From assembly GCF_963082655.1 (NCBI RefSeq), contig NC_081553.1, forward strand, positions 191,211,732-191,275,731: DNA of 64,000 nt, given 5' to 3'. The number at the start of each line of letters is the position of its first letter. The first letter of the stretch is position 1. The translations under genes and the position numbers were made by a program. This DNA comes from Stomoxys calcitrans. Taxonomy: Eukaryota > Arthropoda > Insecta > Diptera > Muscidae. Below, piece by piece: positions 21,368 to 33,944 of this stretch. Below the pieces are notes generated by a model. It was given only the letters and a program-made list of their open reading frames with translations, was not told where the DNA came from and did not search any database.

Positions 21368-24220
21368 CTACAAAAATATATAATATAAAATGGATCTAAA
21401 AATTTCTTTTGATGTGCTAAAATCAATACATGGTTTTGACTCCCTTTGAAGCCTGTTGTTGATAAAATTTAAATTCAAAAAAGTTCGTGTTAAAGGCCCA
21501 TTTCTCGCATAGTTGGTGCGGTGGAACGGTATGTCAAACAAATTTACAACTCGTAAGCTTCTTGGAGGAACAAATGTTGGAACTAAAGACAACAAATCCG
21601 GTGAATCAATATTATTATTAAGCAAGTCAAATATGAAGCAAGCCGATTGATATTTTCTACGAGATTCTAAGGATTGCAAGCCAAGTAACAAAAATCTAGA
21701 TCTATATGGAGGCATCTGAGCAGGAAATAAGTTTTTAAGGGCAAACTTTGTAAAGTTTTTTTGAATTCTCTCAATGCGAACAATGTGAGCACTACATTGA
21801 GGATCCCAAACAATTGAAGCGTATTCCAGTTTAGACCTAACAAATGCCGTATAAATTAATTTTGCGGTATTAGGATCAGAAAATTCCGCACAATTTCTTT
21901 TGATAAATGCAAAAACCTTGTAGGCCTCAGGAATAATGTGGTCTATATGTGGAATAAATGATAGTGATGTATCAAATATAATGCCTAGATCACGAATGGA
22001 AGTTAGCTTAGTAAGATTGTGGCTGCCAATTTTGAAGGTTGGTTGAATGGGATTAAGTGATCTAAAATAAGAAACGTGAAAACATTTTGAAAGGTTCAAA
22101 AAAAGCTTATTGATGTTGCACCACATGACTAAGTTATCTAAATCAACTTGCAAATTATTTATATCTTGTAGAGACTCAATTTTAGTAAAAAATTTCAAGT
22201 CATCAGCATACAAAAGAAAATTGGAATGCGAAAAACATGAAGAGATGTCATTGATAAATAAGTTAAAAAGAAGTGGGCCAAGGATGCTACCCTGAGGTAC
22301 TCCCGATGTCTGAAAATATGGCTGAGACACGTATCCTTCAACTTTAACTTTACACACTCTGTTAGTTAGATATGAATGAATCCATTTTAGAAAATTTGAA
22401 TGCAAACCTAGATTCTGTAACTTAGCAAGTAAAATACTATGCGAAACTTTATCAAAAGCTTTGCTTAAGTCAGTGTAAATAACTTCTACTTGTTTACCTC
22501 GCTCGAGGGCGGTCATACAGTAATCTGTAAATAATGTTAAATTCGATGTGGTAGATCTACCCGAAAAAAACCCATGCTGGTAAGGAGAGATAGTAGACTT
22601 GCAAAGAAAAAATAATTTTTTGAAAATGATATTTTCAAATATTTTCGAAACACACGAAAGTTTTGATATTGGCCTGTAACATGTAACATCATCTTTTCTA
22701 CCCTCTTTAAATACAGGAGTAATTGATGCTATCTTCCACTTGGCTATAAAAATACCTTTCTTAAGAGATAGGCGAAATATAAAAGTCAAAACGGAAACAA
22801 TGCTAAAACAGCAACTTTTTAAGAAATAAGCACAAAGACCATCAGCATCACTTTTATAGCTATTTTTGATTGCACCAATAGCTTCAAAAACATCATCCTC
22901 ACAGATATAAATACTTCCCAAATTTATGGCTGAATAAGAACATGGTAGCGTCATATTACAAGTGGAAGGCTGCTCAAAATTAGATTGGAAAAAATTAGCA
23001 AACATGTTTACAACATCATGGCCAGACTGCGAGATGCAACTGTTATATTGAACAGTAGATGGGATATCTGAAGATTTCTTCTTAGACTTCACAAACGACC
23101 AAAAATGTTTAACATTTACTTTAATTTCATTCTCTTTAGAAAGAATGTATTGTTTATAAAGAAATTTGTTTAAAAAATTAAATTCTTTTTGATAATGTAA
23201 AAATTTGACTTGCTCTTCCAGATTACCAGATTTAATGAATCGATTATGGAATTTATTGCGCAGATTTTTTAGTTTTTTTAGGCCTTTAGTATACCATGGA
23301 AGCTTATAGGGCTTTTTCTTCTTTAGAGGAACATTCAATTTAAGAATGTCTAAAACCTTTGCCAGAAAAATATCATAACAATTGGATGGTTCACACGTAG
23401 GAAACATCGATACCCAATTTATAGATGAAAGCATCGAATTTAGCACATCAAAGTTACATGCGTTGTAATTAAAATTGAAACACTCAGAAGTATCATTAGG
23501 GATGTACATAAAACATTCCATTTATAAAATTGTAGGAACATGATGAACACTTGGAGGAGATACTGGAATCAAACATTCATATATTTTGAAATTGCAGTCG
23601 CGTGATACAAAAATTAAATCAAGAAATCGACGCATTTTATTAGCAATATGATTAATTTGAACCAAACCAACGCTCAATAACGCATCGATAAAATTAACTT
23701 CAAACCCTTTATTAACATTACTAGGCGTTAAAAAATAATTGTCGTTCATCATGGTCCAACAAATACTTGATAAATTAAAATCTCCCATTACACATAAATT
23801 AGTATCAGAACACATATTCTCTTCCAAATTAACAATATTAGAGACATGTTTAGAATAGATATTATCATGACTTCCAGGAGGTATATACGATAGAGATATT
23901 AACAGTTTTTGATTAAATCCAATTACATATAGTGCAATTTGATCCAAAAGACCATCATCATCATCAATTTTACATAAATAGGATTTATATTTAGATTTTA
24001 CAGCAATAAGAACACCCCCACCCCGGGATAATCCTGTACGATAAGCATTTCTATCCTTCCGATATACATTAAACAAATTCATGTCGAAAAATTCGGCATC
24101 ATAAAAGTCGGAATTAAGCCAGGTCTCAACAATGAGAATTAAATCAAAGTCACATTGGGACGTAAAATTCATGATTTCATTGGCCTTTGTGCGAATACCT
24201 GACATATTTTGATAAAACAC
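21368..24220 (-). pseudogene. ORF2 (APE endonuclease plus reverse transcriptase), one in-frame stop
   Basis: One continuous 951-codon frame split only by TAA at 23522-23524; the next codon is ATG. The endonuclease half (24220-23525) has YQNMSGIRTK, VETWLNSDF with the catalytic Glu, GGGVLIAV and MGDFNLSSICW. Its end reads PPSVHHVP where SDHH is usual, so the last catalytic Asp seems to be Val. The RT half (numbered from 23521) has YRPISKLS at 282-289, YTDLSKAFD with Asp351, GVPQGSILGPLLFN at 407-420, YADD at 438-441 and LEYASIVWDPQ further on; all RT active-site residues are present. No RNase H follows. It would nick the target and prime reverse transcription at it. The single stop plus the SDH change suggest a recently inactivated copy. 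Confidence 0.85.
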
Positions 24221-24243
24221 TTTTAGATTATGTGCAGCATCTA

Positions 24244-25203
24244 CTACTGAACTAAGGGTTGTATTTCCCTTTTTTGAAAATTTTTAAACGGACGTACCCT
24301 GATATCGGTAGGCCACAATTTAGAGTTAAAAATATCATTATAAAAACTAGATACTACACCCAGCTTAAAATTAACACTTTTTAATTCACTTAAATTAGCG
24401 TCTTTCTTTACTAATTTATAGCATTCAATATTAGCTTTATCAATGTTGGAGTTGGCAGCAATATAATTGATAATTTGATCGCATGAAACAGTTGGCTTAA
24501 ACTTTGATATATGAATCCATTTCTTGGTCGCCACCACTTCCAAATCATTAGGTACATTATTTTCACCGAATATGACTTTGCCCCCTTTTCGTCTACGCCT
24601 TTGAACAGTTTCCCAACCCATACTTGCTTGATGGTTTGGTTCGAACATTTCATTCCTATTGTTTACTGCATTAACATCATTTGTACTCACTGACGAAACC
24701 GATGGTGCATATGAAACAACATGTTGCGAGCTCGGCTTGTTCATGGATTGTGCACCTGTAGATGTAACTGGTATAATAAGACTTTGGACAGTACCAACAA
24801 CATCGCTACCACTGGTCTCAGAATAATGATTTGCATTTTGTTGATGAACTTCTTTGCTTGGAGGTTTGTTGTTTTTCTCCACTGTTTTTTTTATCTCTCG
24901 CACTTCAGCACATAAAGATGAGTTTATTAAGACTTTTAGCTCTCTCACTTCACTGGTCAAAGAGGCAATGCGAGCAACCAAATCAGAAGAAACTGATAGG
25001 CAGTCATTGCAATTAAATACAATATTTGAATTTTTAACAAATAATTCGCCAATATTAGTATCGACGTTGGCACAAAAGAAGTGTAGCTTAGCTCTGCAAA
25101 TGTGGCATGCTATGAACTTCCCGTTCAAAGCCTTGAAGCACTTCGCACAAAGAGTATTTGGAGGGAGATCCATTAGAAACACGTCAGATGTAAAGAAGCT
25201 CAA
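24244..25203 (-). CDS. ORF1 protein with PHD-type zinc finger (CR1-like element)
   Basis: 319 codons, intact. Cys19, Cys22, Cys33, Cys36, His41, Cys44, Cys65 and Cys68 make a C4HC3 pattern as in PHD fingers (CAKC...CHIC...HFFC...CNDC). A heptad-like stretch follows at about 72-112 (LVARIASLTSEVRELKVLI), then a Ser/Thr/Asn-rich linker to about 190, a basic patch (RRRRKGGK, about 204-211) and a C-terminal domain with WIHISKFKPTVSCDQI and RVRPFKNF that resembles the RRM-like region of ORF1 proteins. Likely role: binding the element RNA and assembling the RNP. The ATG at 25203 leaves the finger whole. Its stop at 24244 overlaps the open part of the ORF2 frame, so ORF2 may be made by reinitiation or frameshifting. 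This is a mobile-element protein, not a host gene. Confidence 0.85.
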   Translation of the reverse strand: MSFFTSDVFLMDLPPNTLCAKCFKALNGKFIACHICRAKLHFFCANVDTNIGELFVKNSNIVFNCNDCLSVSSDLVARIASLTSEVRELKVLINSSLCAEVREIKKTVEKNNKPPSKEVHQQNANHYSETSGSDVVGTVQSLIIPVTSTGAQSMNKPSSQHVVSYAPSVSSVSTNDVNAVNNRNEMFEPNHQASMGWETVQRRRRKGGKVIFGENNVPNDLEVVATKKWIHISKFKPTVSCDQIINYIAANSNIDKANIECYKLVKKDANLSELKSVNFKLGVVSSFYNDIFNSKLWPTDIRVRPFKNFQKREIQPLVQ

Positions 25204-25290
25204 CTGACTGACTGATGCTGGAAATTGAGGGTGTATGTGTATGAGCTCTCTTCTAAGGTCAACTTTAATTAGTATTTAAGGGAGGGGCTA

Positions 25291-27429
25291 CTGTTTTCCG
25301 CTGCCGGAATGTGGTTAACCATATTAAATGCCTTTGATAGATGATAGGCCATGAATACAGTTTGTTCACAGGACCTTTTCTCATTCAGGACGAGGCTGAT
25401 ATTTGTGCTGACTTTGGTAAATGTTGTTATCCCACTGTACCTCTTCCGGAATCTGTGCTAATGACTTTGCCTCATGTGTCTATATGGGCTTTGTTGATCC
25501 GTGCATTTCTTGGTTTGAGATCATAGATCACTTGACCCATTTTCCATATCACATGTATGGAGGGTATTCAAGAGTTATGTGACTATATGGGCCTCCATGA
25601 TCCTTGCATTTCTTGGCTTGGGATAATAGATCACTTGAGCCATTCTCCATATCACTTGTATGGGGGGATATCCAAGAGGTATGTGTTCGCTTATTCAAGC
25701 AGATATTAGAGCATCAGTAATGGTGTGCCATCGGGGCACACAGATTAAGATACCTTTCGAAGATCCCAAGTACAGATTCAAGCGATTTAAGTACCATAAA
25801 CCTCTTGATACACAAAATTGTTTTTTTTGGCGGTAGTTATGACCCTATTTATTCTGTTGCGATTTGCAGAACTCCTCTACAAGGAGTTAGTGCCCAGCAT
25901 ACTCTCGCTTTGTGTTAGCCTGTGCTAAAAAAAACAATTCCTATGCTATACTTGAGTTAAACTTGCATTGGGCAGCATTCACTGATATGACATACATTTC
26001 CTATTTAATAGGATACTCATGGGGCGTAGTTGCAAGCCATTAGTGCTGTCCATACCAACAATGTTAATGCTGCCGTTCAATAACACTCCACAGCAACATT
26101 CCTTTGCTCGCCTGCCATGGCCACAGCTAAAGAGTTTCATCCGTTTTCCGTTTTTCTCCATATGCAAATACAATTTTTGCTGCTGCTGTATTTTCAGCAC
26201 AGTCCAAAACGCAAACATTCATTCACATAAATAATCGAATTATGATGTGATAGTGATTTCTCTGTTTGCAGTATAGTGTAGATAGTGGAGGAAATTCAAA
26301 TCATTTCTTACACAAAGTCCATTTGGCTTCATAGCTGATTTGGCAAATTTTGAATTACTTTAAAATTATTGAAACTGTTGGGAAATTGGAAATCATCAAC
26401 AAATGCATAAGTCTGTGTGTGTAACAGCTTAGACCGCTTTAATCGCCTCCCAACTTCCCGCCAACACAGTAAATTAAGATAACGATGAATTGTAAATTTC
26501 ATCGGAAAATTTGTAATGAAAATCAAATGACTTTTGGTTTTCCAAAATGTTACTAAGCTACCGCAGCCATTGCTTCTGCTACTGCTACTAGCTGCCTCCT
26601 CTTTTTTCCTTAGAAGCTGGATTTTGATGTCCTTGTGTTGGATCTTATACATATTATAAATTCTCACAGCAGGACAACTCAGCAAAAGGTAGGTGTAGTA
26701 GTGTAGTGGCTACACTACCATCCACCAAGGGAAGATAAGCTGAATACAATGGATAATTGCTATTGAAATGGCCATCATTAACATAACATTCACTCTATGG
26801 AAATGTAGACAATAGCCTCAAACTGACAGGATATACACACTTATGTGTGTATAGATGATGGCCTTGTGTTTGTGAAGTGTGTGCCGGTGTGGCTGTGTGT
26901 GTGTATGGGTGTGTGTGCCAGCCTATTTGGCAGGGCATAAAGGAGTTAATTTCTATGTTGGTTTAGCATTCATATTCAACACTCACCCACACACTCACAC
27001 ACACACACACACAAACACACTCACACACACACACACACACATACATATCGAAAAGATCTTTTCTTAGAAATTTTTGCAATTCAAAATAGGTGAAATTTAA
27101 TTTAAACCCATGAAAGATGAATAGAATGCAAATTTGCTTGATAAAGGAAACACATTTTCGGAATTCAGTAATGTACGCATATATTCCCCTCAGCATGCCG
27201 GAAAAGGGCCATTGGGTCATAGGATTTAATGTGGCCCACAATGAAACCGAGAAATATATAAGGGAAATGGAAACGACACTTTAAATCAATAAAATATTCA
27301 AGTTGTGGGGCTTTCGTAGAACATAAAACTCATAAAATAATGAAGAACAAGCACCAGCATAAATGATTACCAAACAACTGTCTCAATTGAATTTCACTCA
27401 AATGGAGCACAATTCCACAAGTACTCCAA
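25291..27429. other. Stretch without recognisable genes
   Basis: Two similar phrases near 25480-25550 and 25580-25670 (CTATATGGGCT/CCTCCATGATCC, GCATTTCTTGG, ATAGATCACTTGA.CCATT, CATATCACATGTATGG) form a diverged ~120-bp tandem pair. GT/CA microsatellites lie at about 26876-26920 and 26995-27042. Reading frames across them (e.g. 26879-27067) are simple-sequence artefacts. No host exon recognised. Confidence 0.45.
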
Positions 27430-27600
27430 GGTTGGGTTAAGTTTAAGTTGCAGTCTGCCATAAGACATACTTAGACGTTTCAGTCTATTGTGACACTATC
27501 AGAACAGGAGCAGGAAGATCTCGTCTAGCTTTAACCTTCGCATCAGACACATTGCTTTACTACCGTTAAAGGTAGTAAGGTTAAATGTGATACGAGTTCA
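27430..27600. repeat. Dispersed repeat fragment related to 3641-3720
   Basis: GGTTGGGTTAAGTTTAAGTT then CAGTCTGCCATAAGACA and CAGTCTATTGTGACAC. Shares the order of phrases with 3646-3715. No internal promoter or coding sequence visible. Confidence 0.35.
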
Positions 27601-27617
27601 CAAATAGAATGATAAAC

Positions 27618-28500
27618 AAGCTAAAAACGTGTTAAGTTCGGCCCTGCCAAACTTTGGTTATCCAACACCTGGGATAAATTAATCATCCTCTTTTATAACA
27701 ACTCTACTACCATATCCATTGTGATATACAAATTGGGGCTGGTCTGGATCATATTTGATTGAGGTCCCGAGAACTCTTATACAAGTCACAGTTTCATCAA
27801 AATCGGGCAACAAATCAAATTTTTATAGGAGACCCTAAATTGGAAATTCGGTCTATATGGCAGCTATATCTAAATTATGTCTTATCTGAACCATGTGTTG
27901 TTGGGATGACAGGAGGCTTAAAACAAGTCACTGTGTCAAATTCCATCGAAATCGGATAATATATGCGACTTCTATGGGCTTAAGACCCTTAATCGACAGA
28001 TCGGTCTACATGGCAGCTATATCTAAATATATTCCGATCTGAACCATATTTGGGTGGGATGTCAGGAGGCTTAAAACAACTTACTGTTTCAAATTTCACT
28101 GAAATCGGGTAATAATTGCGGCTTTTATGGGCTTAAGACCCTATATCCGCAGATCGGTCAATATAGCAGCTATATCTAAATATTATCTGAATTGAACCAT
28201 ATTTGGGTCGGATATTGGCATGAGCATCAAAACAACTAACTATTTTAAATTTCAGAGAAATCGGATAATTATTGAGTCTTCTATGGGCTTAAAACCCTAA
28301 ATCGGCAGATCGGTCCATATGGCAGCTATATCCAAATATAGTTCGATCTGAACTATATTTTGGTCGAATGTCGGGAGGCTTACAACAACTCACTGTTTCA
28401 AATTTTAGCGAAATTGGGTAAGAAATAAAGTTTTTATAGGCTTAAGACCGTATGGGCTTAAGACCAGCTATATCTAAATATAGTCCGACTAGCTGGACAG
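27618..28500 (+). mobile_element. HINE-like element, subfamily II, 5' part
   Basis: 5' border near 27618 (AAAAACGTGTTAAGTTCGGC, CAAACTTTGGTTATCCAACA). Four to five units of ~152 bp follow (GATCGGTCTACATGGCAGCT, GGGCTTAAGACCC, CAAATTTCACTGAAATCGGG). The array ends abruptly in a short unit near 28450-28500 where the G-tract repeat family begins. Confidence 0.6.
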
Positions 28501-30455
28501 GGCCCGCTCCGCTGCGCCTTCTTTAACTCTCTAATATCTTTTTAGGGTTGGAACACTTCGCCTTGAATGTGTATATCGTATTCGTGCCCTTGTAGCCTAT
28601 GTCCGCCTATAACGCTGAATGCCTGCGTTCAAATCGTATTCGTGCCCTTGTAGCCTATGTCCGCCTATAACGTTGAATGCCTGCGTTCAAATCCCTGCGA
28701 TAACAGTCCTATATTATCGTACTGGTATATACTTGCGGTTTAGAGAGACACTTGGCCCTAAATGTAAATATACGCTTCGTGCTTTACTTTCAAATACATT
28801 TTATATGAGCCCCATTATGGCATGATCGGTGAATAAATTCTGTTTTAAGGGTGGGATGGACCCCAGGGTGCAAAAAAATTTGGAACGAATCGCATTACCC
28901 ATCTCCGAGATCTGTTAGTTTTGAAAATTATTGTAATGAGAAGTACTTTTTAGGGGAGGGATGGCACTCAGACATTTTGACTCAAATATGGATATCAAAT
29001 TCGTGCTGCACTCCCAAATCCATTTAATGTGAACTCCATATTGCCATGGCCAGTAAATATGTGATGTTTGGAGGGTGTTTTGGGGCTGGGGCGGCCACCG
29101 ACACTTTGCCCTGAAAATAGATATCAAAATCGTTCTTTACTCCCAAATACCGCTGAATTGAGCTGCATAAAAAATTCCTTTTTCAATATCAAATATCTTT
29201 TATTTAGGTCCCATATGGTCATAATAGGTCAATCAACATATTTGATTTATTTTTGGAAAGAAAAGCCCCACCTAGACTTGAACACAAATTTGAATGTCAT
29301 ATTCGTAATCTACTCCCAAATACCTTTCATTTGAGTCCCAAATAGACATGGTTGACTAAAATGCCCTTTGGGGTTACTTGGGGGGTGGAACGTCTTCCCA
29401 TTACTTGGACCTAATTTTGTATGCCATATTTGTAATTCACTGTCGAATACTTTTCATTTGAGGCCCATATTGCCAAGAACGTCGAATATATCTGTTTAGA
29501 GGAGTTTTTACTTTGGGGAGGCCCGCTGGGTATTTGGACCCGATTTTAAATACGATACTCGTTTTCTAGCTTCCAATACCCTTCCAATACCTTTCATTTG
29601 ACACTCATATTGCGCCTATCGGTCCAATTTTGGTTTTGGATGGCGTTTTTGGGGTAGGGTGGAGGGACTAAAAATTGTGTAGCCTATGTTTCCTTCCAGA
29701 CAAACTTACACAATCTGTGAAAATTTTAAGAAATTCGGTTCAGCCACTTTTGGCGTTTTTTGTTTTTTTTTTTGGGGGGGGGAGGTTTGGAGTGTGCCAG
29801 ATTCGTAATCTACTCACGAATACCTTTTTATTTGAGGCCCATATTGACATGCACGTCCAATATGTCTGTTTGGGGGAATTTTAGGGTCCGATGGATACAT
29901 AGACCCAAGTTTCAATACCATATTCATATTCTATTTTCCAATGTCTTTCATTTGATACCCATATTGTTCCGATCGGTCCACTTTTGATTTTGGGTGGTGT
30001 TTTTTGGATAAAGGGGGAGGATCCGTCCCCTTCCGAAATCCACAAATTATAAAGTCCATTTCTCCTTCCTGCCCATATTCGCAATACTTTTCATTTGAGT
30101 CCCATATTGTCATGATCGTCCAAAGTACCTATTTTAGGGTGTTTTGGAGTTGGGGCGGCCCTTCAGTTACTTGGACCCAATTTTTAATTTCAAATTCGTA
30201 CTCTACTTCTGAATACCTTTCATTTGAGTCCCATATTGTCCCGATCGGTCCACTTTTATTATTGGGTAGTACTTTTGGGGTAAGGGCAAGGGTCCGCACC
30301 CCTTCCGATATCGAAAAATAACATAGCCTATGTTTCCTTCCAGACCAAGCTACACAATCTGTGAAAATTTCAAGGTGACCGGTTCAGCCGTTTTTGAGTC
30401 TATACGGAAGAAACAAACCAACCGACTAACAAACTAACACAAATTTATTATACCC
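28501..30455 (+). repeat. G-tract-rich tandem repeat family (family B), plus orientation
   Basis: About ten diverged ~125-145-bp units marked by CATTTGAG.CCCATATTG, a following GATCGGTCCA, a TTTTGGGGT...GGGGCGG block and TTGGACCCAA. The 3' end (30320-30455) is distinctive: ACATAGCCTATGTTTCCTTC, ACACAATCTGTGAAAATTT, GGTTCAGCCGTTTTTGAGTC, then AAACAAACCAACCGACTAAC and AAATTTATTATA. The same 3' module occurs internally at about 29680-29760. Non-coding; no transposase or RT. Classification unknown. An inverted copy is at 62827-64000. Confidence 0.6.
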
Positions 30456-32017
30456 ACCACCGAAGGATGGGGGTATATTCATTTTGTCATTCCGTTTGCA
30501 ACACATCGAAATATCCATTTCCGACCCTATAAAGTATATATATTCTTGAGCAGCGTACAAATCTAAGACGATCTAGACATCTCCGTCCGTCTGTCCGTCA
30601 GTCTGTTCAAATCACGCTACAGTCTTCAAAAATAGACATATTGAGCTGAAACTTTGCAGATATTCTTTTTTTGTCCATAAGCATGTTAAGTTCGAAGATG
30701 GGCTATATCGGACAATATCTTCATATGGCCCCCATATAGACCGATCAGCCGATTTAGGGTCTTAGGCCAATAAAAGCCACATTTATTATCCGATTTAGCT
30801 GAAATTTAGGATGGTGAGTTGTGTTAGACCCTTCGACATCCTTCGTCAATGTAGCTCAGATCGGTCCAGATTTGGCTATAGCTGGCATATAGACCGATCC
30901 TCCGATTTAGGGCCTTAGGCCAATAAATGCCACATTTATTATCCGATTTTGCTGAAATTTGGGACACTGAGTTGTCTTTAGCCGTTCGACATCCTACGTA
31001 AATTTGGCCCAGAACGGTCCAGATTTAGATATAGCTGCCATATAGACCGATCCTCCGATTTAGGGTCTAAGGCCCAAAAAAGCCACATTTATTATCCGAT
31101 TTTGCTGAAATTTGGGACTATGAGTTGTGTTAGGCCTTTCGACATCCTTTGTCAATTTGTTTCAGATCGGTCTTGATTTGGATATAGCTGCCATATAGAA
31201 CCATCCTCCGATTTAGGGTCTTAGGTCCATAAAAGGCGCATTAATTGTCTGATGGTGCCAAAATTTGTGACATTGAGTTACGTTAAGCCCTTTGATATAC
31301 TTCTGCATTATGGCACAGATCGGTCCAGATTTGGATATAGCTGCCATATAGACCGGTCTCTAGGTTTTAGGTTTTGGGGCCATAAAAAGCGCATTTATTG
31401 TCCGATGTCGCCGCAATTTGGGACAGTGAGTAGTGTTAGGCCCTTCGACAACCTTCTTCAATTTCACTCAGATCGGTCCAGATTTGGATATAGCTGCCAT
31501 ATAGATCGATCTCACGATTTAATGTTTTGGGCCCATAAAAGACTCATTTATTGTCCGATGTTACCGAAATTTGGGACAGAAAGTTATGTTAAACCCCTCC
31601 ACATATTTCTGAAATGTGGTCTAGATCGATCAAGATTTACATATAGCTGCCATATAGACCGATATCTCGATTTTAAGTGTTGGCCCCACAAAAGGCGCAT
31701 TTTTAATCCGATTTAACTGAAATTTGACACATTGACTTATGGTAGGCTTTTCGACATCCCTGTTGTATATGGTTCAGATCGGTCTATATTTGGATATAGC
31801 TACTAAAATGACCAATATTTTGTTATACACAATTGAACAAAGACTTGTACTTGTTAGTATTTGGTCCAAATCGGATCATATTTCGATATAACTGCTATGG
31901 GACATAAGGTATGCAATTTTCACCGGATTTTGATGAAAGATGGTTTACATATATACCCGAGGTGGTGGGTATCCAAAGTTCGGCCCGGCCAAACTTAACG
32001 CCGTTTTACTTGTTTTA
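30456..32017 (-). mobile_element. HINE-like element, subfamily II, complete on the minus strand
   Basis: The 3' border is at 30456-30485 read backwards (TACCCACCACCGAAGGATGG), then the core (CATTCCGTTTGCAACACATC, CTATAAAGTATATATATTCT, GACGATCTAGACATCTCCGT) and a very short (GTCY)n run at about 30585-30600. Next come six to seven ~152-bp units (30735-31800). The 5' border ends near 32017 (CACCGGATTTTGATGAAAGA, CCGAGGTGGTGGGTATCC, GTTCGGCCCGGCCAAACTTA, TTTTACTTGTTT). This 1.56-kb copy has all modules in order and serves as the local reference for the family. Confidence 0.75.
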
Positions 32018-32024
32018 TATGTAA

Positions 32025-32135
32025 GATTTGGTCCATTCAAGAGCTTAACCTGCATATGAAGGAAATACGAGTCTGTGCAAAGTCTCAGCTCAATTTCCAA
32101 AGACTGTAGGGTGATTACAACTGATGGACCCACGA

Positions 32136-32166
<31 letters not shown>

Positions 32167-32322
32167 GACGAACAGACACACGGACATCTTTAAATCATCT
32201 TAGAATTTTACAACGATCAGAAATATATATTCTTTGTATGGTCGGCAATGAATATTTCGATGTGTTTCAAACGGAATGACTGAATGAATAAACCCCCTAT
32301 CCTATAGTGGTGGGTATAAAAA
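32025..32322 (+). mobile_element. HINE-like 3' part, plus strand
   Basis: CTCAGCTCAATTTCC, a (GACR)n run at about 32134-32185, CATCTTTAAATCATCTTAGA, AGAAATATATATTCTTTGTA, GATGTGTTTCAAACGGAATG and CCTATCCTATAGTGGTGGGT ending ATAAAAAGC. It starts right after the 5' end of the previous, oppositely oriented element. Confidence 0.65.
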
Positions 32323-33940
32323 GCTGAATTGGAAAAAAAATTCTATGTAAATCAAACTACAACGAAATGTACCATGCAAACATATTTAATGCTCTATAAA
32401 CCTTTCCATAAAAGTCAAAGTTCTAGAAAAATTTCTCTTGAAATTGTAAAATAAGTTTTCCTATTTTAGACAGCTGCTATGCTTTCCATTAATGCCAGCA
32501 ATTCACACATGAGCTGTTTTTGTTCCAGGAATAAATGAATAAGTGTTGAAGTCTAAAAATATGTCTGTAACTTAGTTTGCCCCTGTTCCTCTTAATGGCA
32601 ATGCATGTTAATGGGGAAATTTGCGTAACTAAGTAATTTATGAAATTGTCATGTTTTTTTTTTTTGATGTTTCTACAACATCCCCTAAAAACAGAAACGA
32701 GTTCATATTTGTTTTGTCTGTGTTCGAGTATGGCAATACCTAGAAGTTGTAAAAATACAAAAACAGAAACATTTAATTCGAGTAGCCTTGCTTTTCAAAC
32801 TAAAGTGAGAAAGCCCAGTCGCAATTTTATACTCCACGATTGTGCGAATAATCCTTTCGCTTAGCTGTTTCAATTGACACCATAAGCCCCTCCTCTCCCA
32901 CATTCTTTCGACTAGCAGGAGGACAAACGTTGATGAATGCCTCAGTAAGAGACTTAGTGAGTGTGTCTGTCAGTCTTTCATATCCATTTGTCCCCTTGTG
33001 TCAGTCAAACAATAATTTGCCATATTTGTCTAAACCCGTCGTCATTGTCGTCGACTTTCGTTGATAAAGAGCTTTGTATCTTGGCCACAATGAAATCATG
33101 TTCTTTCACATTATCCCCAGTCACATTAGGTTTGGCTTCAAGTTGCCCCAGATGGTGATAGAGGGTAAGGGGAAGGGGTAAATCAAATCTTGCAACATTT
33201 GTTGCCCTTTGTCTTGCCATTTCTTTCATTCCCATTCCATGTGGCAAATGTGAATGCAATGCTCGGTAATGATGGACATGCAAATTGCAATTATCTGTTG
33301 AATCATTCTTCATTATCCCTGGCTTTCTTTCGCAGTGCTTATTATGTACCCAGCCAGAAGGACACTTGAATGGCAGCCTCATCGTTCGTCATTGCTGCTC
33401 CATCACAAGTTAAAGTCAGAAGGCTGCCTGTGTATGTATGTGGGTACGTATGGCTTTGCCAGGCTCAACCGACAGACAGAGGGACAGACAATGGAATAGA
33501 ATTACCATAAAAAGGCCTGAAGTCAAAATGGTAGATGTTTTCCTTGATGTTCCCTCAAATGGGCCAAAGGTCTGCTAAAGCATGAGTTTTGCCTGCTTGC
33601 TTGTTTTCTTCTTTTCTTTGCGCGTATGTTCTTTTTTTCTATTTACTCAAGGAGTTCTGCTGTTTACACTTTTTCTTTTACCGCTACTGTGTATCTTTGA
33701 GGCAATGCTTCTTTTACTCCACCACCATCAGTCTAACAGACAGAAGGCAAACAAAAGAAAAGATGTTTCTTTTACCCAACAAAAGTGAATTTGGCTACAT
33801 TAGTCTAAGGAGTTTTGGAAGATTTTGTCTATGCTGGTGAAATAAAACGAAAGTCAGCTATAAGGCTTGCCTTCTAAGGCACTTATCAGGATATCATCTA
33901 AGCAGAGTTAAGGTTTAAAGATGGGAGGAAAATAAAATGA
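32323..33940. other. Stretch without recognisable genes
   Basis: Moderately AT-rich, no repeat borders. Frames such as 33005-33382 (minus, 125 codons) show no recognisable domain and no splice context I could defend. Possibly intron of an unseen host gene. Confidence 0.4.
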
Positions 33941-33944
33941 AAAC

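Larger units (their letters stand above)
21248..25290 (-). mobile_element. CR1-like non-LTR retrotransposon, nearly full length
   Basis: Minus-strand order: short 5' leader (approximately 25290-25204, limit uncertain), ORF1 (25203-24244), ORF2 (24220-21368), 3' UTR (21367-21282) and an AAAT/AAAC-rich tail (21281-21248). Two-ORF layout with a PHD-type zinc finger in ORF1 and endonuclease plus RT without RNase H in ORF2 fits the CR1/Daphne part of the Jockey superfamily. It is the best-preserved autonomous-type element in the window. No target-site duplication was confirmed. Confidence 0.8.

Noticed and set aside
26879..27241. Cys/Val-rich and Thr/His-rich frames
   Set aside because: Translations of GT/CA microsatellites.
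33005..33382. 125-codon minus-strand frame as a host gene
   Set aside because: No recognisable domain, no supporting splice or promoter signal, composition like surrounding DNA.
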